Of a stretch of 64,000 bases of DNA, positions 46,561 to 58,274 are shown piece after piece. The stretch is from Vesta saturnalis. Lineage: Eukaryota; Arthropoda; Insecta; Coleoptera; Lampyridae. Both the position numbers and the translations under genes were made by a program. Each line of letters opens with the position of its first letter. Within the stretch, counting starts at the first letter, position 1. Under the pieces are notes generated by a model. The model did not search any database and was not told where the DNA came from. It worked only from the letters and a program-made list of their open reading frames with translations. The stretch is taken from NCBI GenBank assembly GCA_036346205.1, contig JARFJB010001817.1:693001-757000 (forward strand), in the 5' to 3' direction.

Positions 46561-47022
46561 CTGATTTCACAAAATAATATATATTCAGTTCAGTACTAAT
46601 AATTATAGTAGATGAACAATTTCACTAGTTTCAGTATCCAGTAAAGCAAATTCACTAAGTAAAGTAAACTTTCACTATCACTGTAAATCGTTTTATTCAC
46701 TTGAAAAACATCAAAACCATGAATAGCACATACTCAAATCATAACCTCAAACATCAGTCAAAACTGCAATTTAAATAAATTATTCTCAGATGTTGCAGTA
46801 TTGTTTACAAACAACTGTTATACAAAAATCATGTGGGTGTAGAATGTTTCTACATAATACTAATTTATTTAGAATAGTGACAATATGAATTATAAAAAAA
46901 ATATAAATGTTTTGTTGAAAAATACGAAAAATGCAGAAATGTACTACCTTTAAATTATAATATTTAGAATTTACAACAGTTCTACATACATAAAGACAAA
47001 ATTTACATCGATTGGGGCTTGA

Positions 47023-47096
47023 ATCTCGATAGCGCAGTTGGTTAGCGCGGTACTCTAGCAAAGTACAGGTGGTAGGTTCAAATCCTACTCGATGTA
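47023..47096 (+). tRNA. tRNA-Ala(AGC)-like gene or tRNA-derived repeat
   Basis: A full cloverleaf can be drawn. D-stem is GCGC/GCGC with loop AGTTGGTTA, anticodon stem GTACT/AGTAC around CTAGCAA (anticodon AGC), and T-stem GTAGG/CCTAC with loop TTCAAAT. The acceptor ATCTCGA/TCGATGT has one mismatch and one wobble. A-box and B-box both fit. A related D-arm plus anticodon arm occurs at 58119-58167, and both are followed by TTATGTATTTAATAAAATT. That argues for a repeat family rather than a single functional gene. Alanine identity normally needs G3-U70, which is absent. Confidence 0.55.
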
Positions 47097-47104
47097 AACT
47101 TTTT

Positions 47105-47275
47105 ATTTTATGTATTTAATAAAATTACTAATAATTTTTAAGTACTACTTTTGTTTTTTGTTTTTTTTTTATGTAAGAAAATATGTTCAGATATGCATGA
47201 AACTTCACACACATATTCTCAAAAATGCACTGGATCAGAGAATATGACTTTTGGATAATCTTAAAATGTTTTTAA
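47105..47275. other. AT-rich flank of the mariner pseudogene
   Basis: Contains the TTATGTATTTAATAAAATT tail shared with 58 kb and a T-rich run. The mariner 3' end lies within or just beyond it; no clear terminal inverted repeat was found. Confidence 0.4.
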
Positions 47276-48310
47276 TCATGTTTTAATGGTGGCGGATCCA
47301 CTTAAGTACTTTTGCATTCGGTAAAACCAATTTTTAAAACATTTTTGCCATTCTGAGCGAGCTACCTCCAAAACGAGTACTTTAAAAACTTCAACGGCCG
47401 CTTTTGGTGATGAGAAACGCTTACCATGCATTTTATTTTTGACGTTTTTGAACAAAAAAAATGTCCTTGTGAGACAGATCAGGCGAATATGGGCAATGAG
47501 TCATTAATTTGATGTTTTGACTAGTCAAAAATTCTGTCGTGCTGTGTGCGCACTTGCCTTGTCATGATGCAGAGTGATTCCCTTATTTATATTGTGTTTT
47601 CTAATTTCACCAATCACCTGGGTTAGACGAATTGAAGTATACCAATAAGTAATAATTGTTCGTCGATCTTCGAATGCAACTATTGCAACTTGACCGGTTT
47701 GTCCGAAAAAACAGGCAAATCATTTTTTTAATCGGTTCGTGAGCGCACCACTTTTGTTGGTTTAGATTCATTTTGGAACAGCCATACAGATGATTGCTGT
47801 TTATTTTCAGGCTCATATGAATACATCCATGTTTCGTCACCTGTTACAATGTACAGAATTTGAACAACCATGGTCAAATTTTTTAAGCATTTCCTTTCAC
47901 CACTTGACACGTGCTTTTTTTGAACTTCTCTCAGATTATGAGGAATGCAACGACTACAAAGCTTCCTGACATTTAAATGTTGTTTCAAGATGGTATGGAT
48001 TTGTTTCGCCGCAATGGCTAAAGATGCCTGTATCTCACTGTATGTTGTATGTCGATCTGATAAAATCATTTCACCCACAGCATCAATATTCTTTGCTACA
48101 ACAGAGGTGCATAGTCAACCTCCGCGAAAATCGTCATCAAAAGTAGACCTTCCACGTTTGAATTCTGCAAACCATTTCTAGACCATGGTTTTCGACGGGG
48201 CTTCATCACCAAATGACAACTTTAGTTTTTCCACACATTGCTGTGGCGTTAAACCTTATCGAAAGTTATAAAAAATCATCACTCGAAAATCACGATTCGA
48301 AATATCCATT
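47276..48310 (-). pseudogene. mariner transposase of the TGDETWMYSYEPE type, decayed
   Basis: Start ATG at 48310: MDISNRDFRVMIFYNFR, a stop, then LTPQQCVEKLKLSFGDEAPS, MILSDRHTTYSEIQASLAIA, LCSR.IPHNLREVQKK, VTGDETWMYSYEPENKQQSS (first Asp), SKPTKVVRSR, then TINYYWYTSIRLTQVIGEI, HHDKASAHTAR (second Asp position kept, N to K change), FSSPKAAVEVFKVLVLEV and NWFYRMQKCT. The third catalytic block is unreadable. About ten stops or shifts. Length as expected for mariner (about 345 codons). Confidence 0.9.
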
Positions 48311-49601
48311 TTTTCACAAACTTATTGCCTTTAAAATTCTACTGAAATGAAACTGCTCGATTTACAATCAAACTGTCAATTGTGCTAATGGTATAAACTG
48401 TCAAATTTTACGATTATGATAATCGCAGAACCTTAGCATTGCAAGGAATACTTGATTCCTCGCTCAATATCCCAAGGGATACAACGAACCAAAAAAAAGG
48501 GAATTTCGGTCTAGAAGTATTTATACTATTTTTGCTCTCACGCAATATTATTTTCTAGGAATTAATATGCTAGTTTAGTCCCTATTTTTTGTATGGACAT
48601 TTATGAGTGCGACTAACTTCATTTGGCCACCAAAGTGGAAAAATATACAAAGACTGAGTTTCAAATGCTTTCTGATCAAGGTTCTACATGACCACAATTC
48701 TTTCTTTCAATTATCTGCGAAATAACACATAATTTCTGTATATTATCATATAAGTATCTACGAGTGGCGAGGCTACGAATGTCCACAAGATACGATCTAA
48801 CATCTGCATTAAGGCAGCCGATGCTGCCAACTACAGCACTTCATAAGTTGTTACAAAACTATTTTTTATTAAAGTATATTGAAAACCGAGTGCTACAATG
48901 AACGTTATTGTAGTATGAGTGTTTTGTGGCACGAGTGTCGAAGCCACAAGTGTACACGTAAAGCATAGTAGGACGCGTATTAAATACTCCATTTTTTCTA
49001 TTTCCGACGTTAAATTTCATTTAAATCTCATTTTTTCGTACAAATTTAAAATACTTATGAAATATTACTAAAATCATGCAATCATGCAATTATCCGTGTC
49101 TCAAACCGTTTTGTTGTAACACTGTTTTTATTAAAAACAGTTGCACAAAATTTTCATTGTAACACCGAAATACAAAAGAAACTGTAGTATATACGAATTG
49201 TAACCAACGTTATAATAGATCCCGCGAACAAGGAATTGCGATGTCACAATCGTGGTCCTAACATTTTATTTGTTTATGCGACTTTCAGCGTAATACAATA
49301 CAGTTTAACATAATATACTCTGTTCCATCTTATTTTGCATTAGAGCAGATTATGCTTTTTTTCTGTAGTGGCATTCCCACTTGTCTAAATGATGAAAGTC
49401 AATTAATCATGTGATGATTAAGTCTCATATTGAATTAAAAATAATTTCTTGAGAAAATGCCAAAAGTAATCGCAAAGAGTGCAAAATTTAAAGACGACAG
49501 ATTGTGGTAAACGCGGAAATATCTGAATTTTTGATTTCACCTTTCGGAAAGATCCCCAACGACTAATTTGACAACTTAATTCGAAAAATGAATATTTTAC
49601 T
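48311..49601. other. Unassigned AT-rich stretch
   Basis: Up to about 48430 this is probably mariner 5' sequence. The remainder to 49601 shows no recognised gene, repeat or RNA. Confidence 0.45.
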
Positions 49602-50088
49602 TTGTACAAATTGCAACATCACGTTAAAAGAGATTCCAATTTTGATGCGGTTCGAATTACATTATTTAAAATTTTAAAATCAATGGGTTACAAATCCAAA
49701 GGTGTCAAGGGACAGAACATTTTATGTGAAATAAAACACGTTGTTGTAGCCAAAATTAAGGTTTTCAAGAAAATTTCTGCAGTTGCAAAGTTCAGACCAA
49801 GGTGTGAGATTTGTGTATCTGGACGAAACGTCAAGATGATTCTAATATCCATCGTTGCACAATTCTGACGTCGAAAATATCCATCCAAAATTGAAAGTGA
49901 AAGTAAAATGTAACTACCATTTTACACACGGGGTGTTATTTATGGTTTTTGTAAAACTGCGATTATTTATTCGATCCGGGAACGAGGATGGGGATTACCA
50001 TAAAACTGTAAATGGGGACCGGATTTCTACGCTGTACAAACTAATTGTATGATTCGGAGCAGTTAGCCAATTTACCCTCATTTTCTAG
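49602..50088 (+). pseudogene. IS630/Tc1-type transposase, N-terminal piece, interrupted by R1 copy C
   Basis: YKLQHHVKRDSNFDAVRITL, then FKILKSMGYKSKGVKGQNIL and CEIKHVVVAKIKVFKKISAV. In another frame VYLDETSR carries the first Asp, and further on SGNEDGDYHKTVNGDR is the strand before the second block. The reading ends with NLPSFSS at about 50088, exactly where R1 copy C begins. The second piece continues at 54003. This is a different lineage from R1 but the same superfamily. Confidence 0.85.
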
Positions 50089-50756
50089 TGAAGTCGGGCC
50101 GGCGAGAGTTGTCTTATGACTCATCTTTTAGTAAAGCATGGTTTAAGATTTTAAAAACGTATGTCTTTATTGGTTCATATAGTTAGTAATTTTGAATACC
50201 AACAAAACATCGTCAATGCTTGTAGGTTATTTTCAAATTTAAGCCGCGCTGTCAAATTTAAACATAAAATTATTGTTCGAATATGGCGGGATTTAGCATC
50301 CTGAAGGTCTTAAAAATCCCCATCCACTTGTATAAATAAAGACAAATTTCGTTTAAGGTCTGTTCGTACTTTTACTGGCATGTAAAGTCCACCGAGTGTG
50401 GGTAGTCATATGATAAAAATATATTGTATAACTGTAAACGATTATCAGAACCGAGACCGGATCAACAAAATTTCGTTTTGGATCTGGTTTACTAATTAAT
50501 TATATCAATAATTTTCAATAAGAAACGAATTAGCTAGCAGTAGGCAGCGCCCGAATGAAGTGCGAAAAGTTTGGTTAATTGGGGAGGATCGTTTTTAGCC
50601 GACAGATGTCACTGCGTCAAAAGAGTCAAGACTGTAATTTGGTTATCGAAGCCACTTATAAATAACTAATTTTATCATAAATAAATACACAAATGAGATT
50701 TATTATTAGTTAATAATATAATCGATTTTAAAAATCTCACTTTACAGTTTGTCAAA

Positions 50757-51736
50757 TATATATATATATATATATATATACAGTAAGAAATATGATTTTC
50801 CAACAGGATGGGGCTCCTGCACATAGTGCCCATATTATTACAGATTTCCTAAATATGGAATATCCTAATGGATGGATAGGAAACCAGGGACCAATAAGAT
50901 GGCCGGCCAGAGCTCCTGATCTCTCTCCCATTGATTTCTTTGTGTGGGGCTATTTAAAAAACGAAGTTTATTCAAAGTCGTATAACAATGAGGACGAATT
51001 ACGTGATGCAGTTATCGAAGCTGTTAATAAAATTACCCCGGAGATGATAAGGAACTCTTGTGATGCAGTGCTAACTCGATGCAGATGGTGTTTGCAGGAG
51101 AATGAAGGTTTATTCGAGCATTTGATTAATTAATAGTAAAATTCAGTATAAGATTAAATTTTATTTTTTGTTGTTTTTTGTCACTGTTATTATTATGATT
51201 TATGTTAATAATCAATAATATTGTTCTCAATAGTTAGTTTAATTTGTAGATTAATTTTCATTTAATTAAAATACATAATATGTCAAGGTTGCTTTGATAT
51301 AAATTTAATTGTGTAATTTGACACTTTCTCATTGGCAGATTATAAACATATGATATATGGTTGAAAAGCATTTTTTATGAAGAATTCAAAAATGCAAAAA
51401 TCCAATATGGCGTCCATAAGAAAATCGAAAGTTGCGTGCATTATCTCAAAATCTAGTAGGCCTAGATTTTTTCAAAATCATTTTGAAATCCTCGCTACCT
51501 GTTACCCCATCCTGCAAAAATCGTGGATGTATCTCTTGCAAGAAACAAGATATAGCGATTTTAGAAAACGCATATTTTCAGTTATCACCCTGTGTCTAGT
51601 AAATGGAAGGGATTTTTGACATGTAACCATGGTTACTTCTTGGGCATATAATGACGCAACTTTTCTCCATTTAACCATCTTCGTATCTCTAACGGTTTCC
51701 AATATCCCCATGCATTTCATCTTAAACTGGACACTG

Positions 51737-51773
<37 letters not shown>

Positions 51774-52268
51774 CATTTCACATGGGGATCTCGCTTATTA
51801 TAAAAGATACAGATTTGGTTAAATTAGATGAATTACTCTAAGATTAGTGAAATTGTAGGACATCTCCAATTTCCAAATTTCCATGTATTTTAAGACTTAT
51901 GGCAAGAAGAAGAAAAATGTCAAATTTCTTTTCTTGTAATATCTTTTGTTATATTAGACATATAAATTTTATTTGCACTTTCTTAAGATATTTTTATGCA
52001 GAATTTAAATATCAATTTGGATTTTTTTGCATTTCTATTTTTAGTTTCAACCCCTAAATTAAATTTTTCTTATGGAACGACAAGTCGGCTTTGAAATAAT
52101 TGATCGTGTTTTTTTATCCTCTTTACAATGATATAGCACATGTACTTTCTATTTTTAAAAACAACAAAGAACATTTAAAAAATGTATTTTATTAAAGACT
52201 CTAACAATAAGTAGGCCGTGAAACATGAGAAAACGACAAATAACAGATAACAAGAGTTAAGCAGGTAA
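50757..52268. mobile_element. Insertion inside R1 copy C: (TA)n plus transposase fragment and unassigned DNA
   Basis: (TA)n tracts at 50757-50780 and 51742-51772 bracket a fragment that holds a transposase tail. The right side of the fragment reads CTGGACACTG/TA, consistent with a CAGTGTCCAG end. From 51773 to 52268 no feature was recognised. Copies A and B have instead the ~110-bp segment that contains CCTAAGTACAGCTA. Confidence 0.7.
50792..51133 (+). pseudogene. Transposase C-terminal 113 residues, frame intact
   Basis: MIFQQDGAPAHSAHIITDFL (second catalytic Asp), NGWIGNQGPIRWPARAPDLS, PIDFFVWGYLKNEVY (third Asp) and a C-terminus RCRWCLQENEGLFEHLIN. It is 5'-truncated against a (TA)n tract, so about two thirds of the protein is missing. 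The fragment itself has no stop or shift, making it one of the best preserved pieces in the window. Confidence 0.9.
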
Positions 52269-52269
52269 T

Positions 52270-53559
52270 ACACCACTGGCTCATTTCCTTTTCAGCCTGT
52301 AAAATACACTTTTGCCGCAGTTCTCCAGTTACTTGGTTTAATGAATCCTTCCATAGCGATTAAACATTCTCGTCCCTGAAGCCATATCTTAGAACGTTTT
52401 TGTTGTAATACTGTTTACAATTTACCCATATTGACTCGGTAGGGTTGAATCGGCAGTGGAGGTAAACGTAAAATTGGATGTCCCCATTGATGAGCGATTT
52501 CATGAATTGCATATATATTTGGAACTTGTAAATCCTTGGCAATTTGTAATAATTCCACTTTCGAATGAGGAATGTTGTGTTTCTTAAAAATTGAAGATCT
52601 TCTTTCTTCCAACTACTTGAAGGTAATTTTTCTACTAATGTAGAATGATAACTGGCATTGTCAAGAATTATCAAACTTGGTTTTTCTAAATTTGGTAAAA
52701 GCTGTTCTTGAAACCATTTTTGAAATAAATCAGCGTTTATATTATCGTGGTAGTCTGCTGTCTTACTTTTACTGGAAAATACCAATGATGAATTAGGTAT
52801 GAAACCATCCTTGTTGCCAGCACTCAGTACGATAAAACTAAAATTTATTCGGTTAAAAATATTTTTAACAAATCGAACTATTTTAATTACAGTTTCCCTT
52901 CTCCTAGCGGTTTGTTTTTTGTGCTTTTCAAATCATTATCATGCATGATTTTCGAACGCTTCCTCGACTAAAAATCCACGTCTCATCCAAAAAGACAGCA
53001 TCGTAACTAATTTCACAACTTTTATTATCAAAATATTTTCGCAAAAATGTTGCTCGAGCACCAGCAATATGAACCTACTCCATTAAACGCCTTCTTCCAT
53101 CGTCAACTTTGAATTCAAATCCAATTTTTTGTTTTTTACTGAAGGTAAATATTTTATCTTCTTTAAGTTCAGTTTGGAGTTTTTCGATAGTAATATGTGA
53201 GCCTAAAATTAAACAGTGATTTCAAACGTCTTTCACGTATTCGTCGACATCCTCTGACTTCGACGCAGCCTATGTTTTTGCAGTGAATCTGGTGCCGATG
53301 TCCCAGATTGTAAAGCGAGAGCCATTCTTGCTTTTGTCCGAGTTACGGTTTTCTCGGAAATGCCGCATGCGAGATCAGTTCGCTGCAACATAATATTACA
53401 TAAATATAAATTTAAATAGTAAAAATTATTAGCGTACCGAGATAATGGAAGTTAAAGGTAAACTTGGCCCCCGTTATCGCGTTCCATCTCGAAATAATGC
53501 AGTATATTCATTAACATTACTTGAGTTTAGCTTTTCAAAGATTTACCTTTTAATGGCAT
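52270..53559 (-). pseudogene. R1 copy C transposase, most complete copy, frameshifted
   Basis: Probable start ATG at 53559 (MPLKGKSLKS, then a stop), followed by LMNILHYFEMERDNGG and the helix-turn-helix region near 53360-53390. EFKVDDGRRR lies near 53110, VFLDETWIF-like sequence with the first Asp near 52985, DYHDNINADLFQKWFQEQLL and LIILDNASYHSTLVEKLPSS (second Asp) near 52650-52750, and RFNPTESIWVNCKQYYNKN (third Glu) near 52420. The C-terminal tail present in copies A and B is lost to the adjacent insertion. Several shifts and stops. Confidence 0.9.
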
Positions 53560-54002
53560 CTTTATTTGCTGCAAAATAAATAAATTCATTCAATCAATTG
53601 GAAATACATTTTGCATTATAAACTTACATCGTAATAGTGAATATTAATAATAATAGTTTTGAAAAAAACTGTTGTTTACAAATACAATGGAAACTAATTA
53701 ATTACGAAGCTAAAGATAAATTATTATAACTACAAAACACGATGCGATTATACGAAACGAAATACGAAGAATAATTTGAGGTTAAATAGCCAAGAAGACA
53801 TCTGACAGCGTCATGCGCTTTGACTTTAGAATCGACATACGTCCTGCATTTAAAATATATAGCATACGTATAAATTATAACCCGTCTTTCTTTAAGTGGG
53901 AACTTGCACTAAGATAAAGGGAAACAGATGCATTTCACAATAATAATTATATCCCCATTCTCGAGTCCGCCATGCGACACCTCTCCCCAGCGCTACTATA
54001 AG

Positions 54003-54385
54003 AAATATCATCTGCATGAGTGGTTGGTTACGCATGGGGTCGAAACTGAGGACAAAATTACAAAAAAGCAACTGTGGACCAAAATTCAACCTCTTAGGTC
54101 CAGAAGAAAAAAATATATAGTTGATAATATCTTGATTAAGTATGGGGTATGAAGTTTTACGATTTCCTCCTTATCATCGCCAATATAACCCTACAATGTG
54201 GCAAAATTTTTGTTCGCGTACGGAAAAGATCATTTTAAATGATTGAAACATATTAAAAAATGTTAGATTGAAAATATCCAACCTGTTATGATAGCACTAA
54301 GAGAATCCGATTCAGATAGTGATATGAACCTAGATTCTTCGGTTAGAATTAAGACCCCAACTGTTTGGCATCAAAAATACATTTA
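54003..54385 (+). pseudogene. IS630/Tc1-type transposase, C-terminal piece, continuing from 50088
   Basis: KYHLHEWLVTHGVETEDKIT, then KKYIVDNILIKYG, and in a shifted frame YEVLRFPPYHRQYNP followed by TMWQNF where relatives have IELVWA. The catalytic Glu is therefore deleted. The tail reads YGKDHFKWLKHIKK.. and NIQPVMIALRESDSDSDMN. It resumes immediately after R1 copy C. About 25 codons around the second catalytic Asp are missing at the junction. Confidence 0.85.
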
Positions 54386-54612
54386 AATATTTGGTTTTCG
54401 TCTGGTCTAATCGGTAGATACGTTAAGTAGCAATCTTGTAGTAAATTCAATTTAGCTACGACTTAAATGGATAAATTTCTGGTTATTTACTTTCATCTGT
54501 ACGTAACAGTCAAGAAAAGAAGGACGCAGCAAGTTTCATCACGAAACAAATCTTAACATTCGAATGCTTAAAAAAAAAACGATGTGTATTTCCTGGATAG
54601 GTTAAATGAGGT

Positions 54613-54671
<59 letters not shown>

Positions 54672-54677
54672 TATATA
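54386..54677. other. Spacer ending in a (TA)n microsatellite
   Basis: The (TA)n tract runs from about 54615 to 54677 with one C interruption. It abuts the left end of the fold-back element. Nothing else recognised. Confidence 0.6.
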
Positions 54678-56012
54678 CAGAGATATCGAAAACCGTAATA
54701 GATAGAGTATCGGTTAAATGAGAAATAAGTTTCGTAATTTGTTGGGTAGTACATGAGTATAAAGAAGTTTGGTTTTTCCGACTAGTTCGGAGATATTCGA
54801 CAAAATCCGAAAATGCTCATTTTCGTTTTGTAAGACTAGCGTTGTTATTATAACAGATATCAAAAATTTATCTAAACTTTTTCTTAAATAAAATTTACTA
54901 CAACTTGCCATACCAAAAATTTCAATACGACGTTTTGTCTTTTCAGGACCACCCTCAACAATATTTTTTAAGTACGGACCTGGATTTTACTACAATTTTT
55001 GTAAGGTTCTTATAGCTTAATACAATGATATAAAATTCTTGACTATTCTACTAGTTTCGTCTGTGAAAAATCATCATCTTCATGGTTTCTTACTGAAATG
55101 AATTAAATTTTTACTACATTTCTTTGTAGGTTTTGTATAATCTTAATACACTGCTATGGCATTCCTAACCATACAATTTCATCTATGATCATCATCTATA
55201 AGCCTTTTGTAATAGTCTTTAAATCAGTATTTATAAAAATAATGATAATCACAAAATTTAACAGTTCAGAACTTCGTAAGAATACGAGATGCATTTCAAA
55301 ATTACACCCGAACTGGTGGATGCAGCGACATCAAACATGTCAAGGAGGATTGAACTATGTATTCAACAGAATGGATTTCATTTTGAGCAACTTTCATAGC
55401 TGGTTTTAAAAATACTCTAATTTTATTTGCTACTGTTAGGTCAGTCTTAAATTATCAATTGTCATTATCATTAGATGTAAAAATAAACTGTTAAATTTTG
55501 TGATTATCATTATTTTTTATAAATACTGATTTAAAGACTATTACAAAGCTGTATAGATGATGATCATGATGAAAATGTAGTTGGTTAGAATCATGCGTAT
55601 TGATTATCAAAACTAAAAGAAATGTAGTAAAAATTTAATTCATTTCAGTAAAACCATGAAGATGATGATTTTCAAGACGAAACAGTAGATAGTCAAAATT
55701 TATATCATGTTCATGACCTTAAAATGTTAAATCCAGGTCCGTACTTAAAAATATTGTTGAGGTGGTCCTGAAAAGACAAAACGTCTTAAATTTTGGTATG
55801 AATTAGTAAATTTTATTTAAAAAATTTAGATAAATTTTTTGATATCTGTTATAATAACGCTATTACAAAACGAAAATGAGCATTTTCGATTTTAGAATAT
55901 CTCGAACTAGTCGGAAAACCAAACTTTTTATACTAATGTACTACCCAACAAATTACGAAACTTATTTCTCATTTAACCGATACTCTATCTATTACGGTTT
56001 TCGATATCTCTG
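54678..56012 (+). mobile_element. Fold-back element (arms >500 bp) enclosing a transposase tail
   Basis: The ends CAGAGATATCGAAAACCG (54678) and its exact reverse complement (to 56012) are flanked by TA. The inverted arms extend inward through GGACCACCCTCAACAATATT/AATATTGTTGAGGTGGTCCT, TGTAGTAAAAATTTAATTCA-type sequence, and AGTATTTATAAAAATAATGA near 55233 against its partner near 55515. Only about 230 bp remain unique in the middle. The CCCTG/TA at 56034-56041 may be the end of a further element. Confidence 0.9.
55277..55400 (+). pseudogene. Transposase C-terminal tail in the fold-back spacer
   Basis: The frame without ATG reads RIRDAFQNYTPELVDAATSN, then MSRRIELCIQQNGFHFEQLS and TAG. This is the C-terminus of the same Tc1/mariner-superfamily type found at 1716, 27489 and 39151. 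It links the fold-back element to that family as a deletion derivative. Confidence 0.85.
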
Positions 56013-56966
56013 TATACGCAAATTAAATTCGGTTCACCCTGTATATATGTTCTAGTTACTTACTGACTTCCCGACCTAGAAACTAAGTTTGCATGTAAAC
56101 ATACCTTTACATTATGTTTAATAGCGAAGAGAAGTAAGAGAAAAGTTCAGTAGGTAACTTTTATCACGAAAGCAAGTCTTCACATTGGATTACGTATAAA
56201 ATTGCGCTCTGGATTTCCTACATACTTCTCTACTGTTTTTTATTTTGGAAAAGTGAAAAGGAGAAGGCATCCTTACTAGTTTTCACGTAGATTTGGTTAA
56301 CAAAACATTGTTATTGTATAAGATAAGACACTATGTTGTCATTTGTGACCAATATAAAGAATGTACAGGGTGGTCTAAATTGAAAACTCCCTTTATTGTA
56401 AGAGATAAAAAAATGGACCTCGGTGCCGCTAGGGGACGTTTCTCGAATTTTGTCTATTTCTTTAATGCCCCGTAATTTCTCATTATTAAAGATAATTGAT
56501 TTTGGCAAAATCTTTCATAGAGCACTTTTTTAGGTAGAATCCATCGCGATAGACATTTTTATACAGGGTGTTTGGTTTTTTATACGAACTACATTTTTTC
56601 ATACGGACCACCCTTATGTTTTGGGGTTTTTGAAAAGAGCGTACAATTTCCTAAATTTTGATGTACCACATGTTATATTTATGTTAAATATTGTTTGCAA
56701 TATTGCATTTTATACATTTTACCATAGCTAACAAAAGACGGCAGCATGATTTAAAACGACAATTTCTTAGTTATCTGCAAATTTTTATTAGCTTCAAATA
56801 TTTTGAATTTGAAATAACAAACAAAAAACAACGAACGTGATACAAAACTATGTGGATAAAATATACAAGTATCATAATTAACATAGCCATAGTAACTAAT
56901 TAATACTGATCTAAATATAATCACATAAATGGTAACAGTAAAACGAATTAAAAAAAAGAACAATTT

Positions 56967-57242
56967 ATAGTAGTAAATCTTCAAATTGTCTCCCATTTCG
57001 TTCCAAACAGATTCGACACCTTTTCCTTATCCCATCTCCAGCATTTATTAATTCCAAAGATGGGATTTGGTTAAATGCACGTAGCAACGCCTCTTCTAAT
57101 TCTTCCCTGTTACTAAAATTCTGCTTGTATGTGAGGTCTCTGATTTTACCCCAGAGAAATAAATCAAGGGGCGTTAACTCTGAATACCGAGCGGCCCATT
57201 GGATTAGCCCTTGATTCCCCATCCAGTTTCCTCCCAAACTAC

Positions 57243-57296
<54 letters not shown>

Positions 57297-58043
57297 GTTG
57301 ATGGTTTCCGCACAATGCGGTGGTGCCCCGTCCTGTTGAAAAAATACACTTTGTAATAAATTAATTGGTATGTCTTCAACTTGGTCTTATAAAATTTGTA
57401 AATATCGCCAAGAATTCAGCGCTCCGTCAAGTATATACGGTCCAATAAATTGTCCTCCGTAAATACCTACCTACACATTACAACTAAACCTCACTTGATT
57501 CCTTTCTTTCATAGTAACTTGAGGATTTTCACGAGCCCAAGTATATTCGTTATATCTTTTGAATTTCTCGCACTACTGATGGAGGCCGCGTCCTTCCAAA
57601 TACAATTTAAGGCAGCATTTTTATCTTCTTGCGTTTTTTCAATGAACCATTGACAAAAACGCGTTCGTCGTATCAAATCGCCAGGAAGAAGATAATGGAT
57701 TTTTTTGGTTCTATAGTCGTATTTTTGTTATTTTTTAAAATGCGCAGATTAGATCTGGTTATACCTGCCTCTGTTTCTAACTTTGTTGTTGACGTTCTGC
57801 CATTGTGATTTATAGTTCCTTGTACTGTAATTTCTTTCAGTTCATTTTCATCTTGAGCTTCCTGATTAAGATTGTCATTTTCTCTAGGTTTAGTGAAAGA
57901 ACCATAGTTTCTTAGATTTTGTTGCAGCTTACCGAATATATCTCTAAACGGTTGCCATCGTTCAGGGTACCTACTGCGTCAGAGTTTCCATTACTTTCGA
58001 TGTAACATTCCAGCATGTCGTACTTTTCATAGTTTTCGTACAT
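56967..58043 (-). pseudogene. Transposase of the long-inverted-repeat element, interrupted by (TA)n
   Basis: Start ATG at 58043 (MYENYEKYDMLECYIESNGN). Then RWQPFRDIFGKLQQNLRNYG across a shift, HYLLPGDLIRRTRFCQWF near 57660, WKDAASISS (first Asp area), CNVGIYGGQFIGPYILDGAL, VFFQQDGAPPHCAETINN (second Asp), and a (TA)n tract inserted at 57245-57292. LGGNWMGNQGLIQWAARYSE, LTPLDLFLWGK (third Asp) and a tail RKRCRICLERNGRQFEDLLL complete it, with stop near 56967. Near full length (about 350 codons) but with several breaks. Confidence 0.9.
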
Positions 58044-58118
58044 TTTGAAAAACAAAATGAAACAATGTGAAAATTAAATAAAAATCGTATAAATTTTATT
58101 AAATACATAAAGAACATG

Positions 58119-58167
58119 TACTTTGCTAGAGTACCGCTCTAACCAACTGAGCTATCAAGATACATAA
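58119..58167 (-). repeat. tRNA-like half (D-arm and anticodon arm)
   Basis: The minus strand reads GATAGCTCAGTTGGTTAGAG then CGGTACTCTAGCAAAGTAC. Its D-arm and anticodon arm are close to those of the tRNA-like sequence at 47023, with the identical anticodon stem-loop (AGC). The T-arm is missing, and both copies continue with TATGTATTTAATAAAATT. Probably two members of one tRNA-derived repeat. Confidence 0.65.
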
Positions 58168-58274
58168 CAAAAACTATTACAAATATTAAAATACTCACAA
58201 TTTTTGTTTTTTTTTTGATCGTGTATTTGTATATTAAAGTTGAACAATCTAAAGGTTTCGATAACACAGTTATC

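Larger units (their letters stand above)
50091..53998 (-). mobile_element. R1 family copy C, nested in another transposon
   Basis: The left end AAGTCGGGCCGGCGAGAGTT (50091) and the reverse complement of the right end, TAGTAGCGCTGGGGAGAGGT (53998), are the family's inverted repeats. TA follows on the right and TG (mutated TA) precedes on the left. The non-coding 660 bp matches copies A and B. It sits between two halves of an unrelated transposase gene, so its insertion came after that element. A further fragment interrupts it at 50757-52268. Confidence 0.9.
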
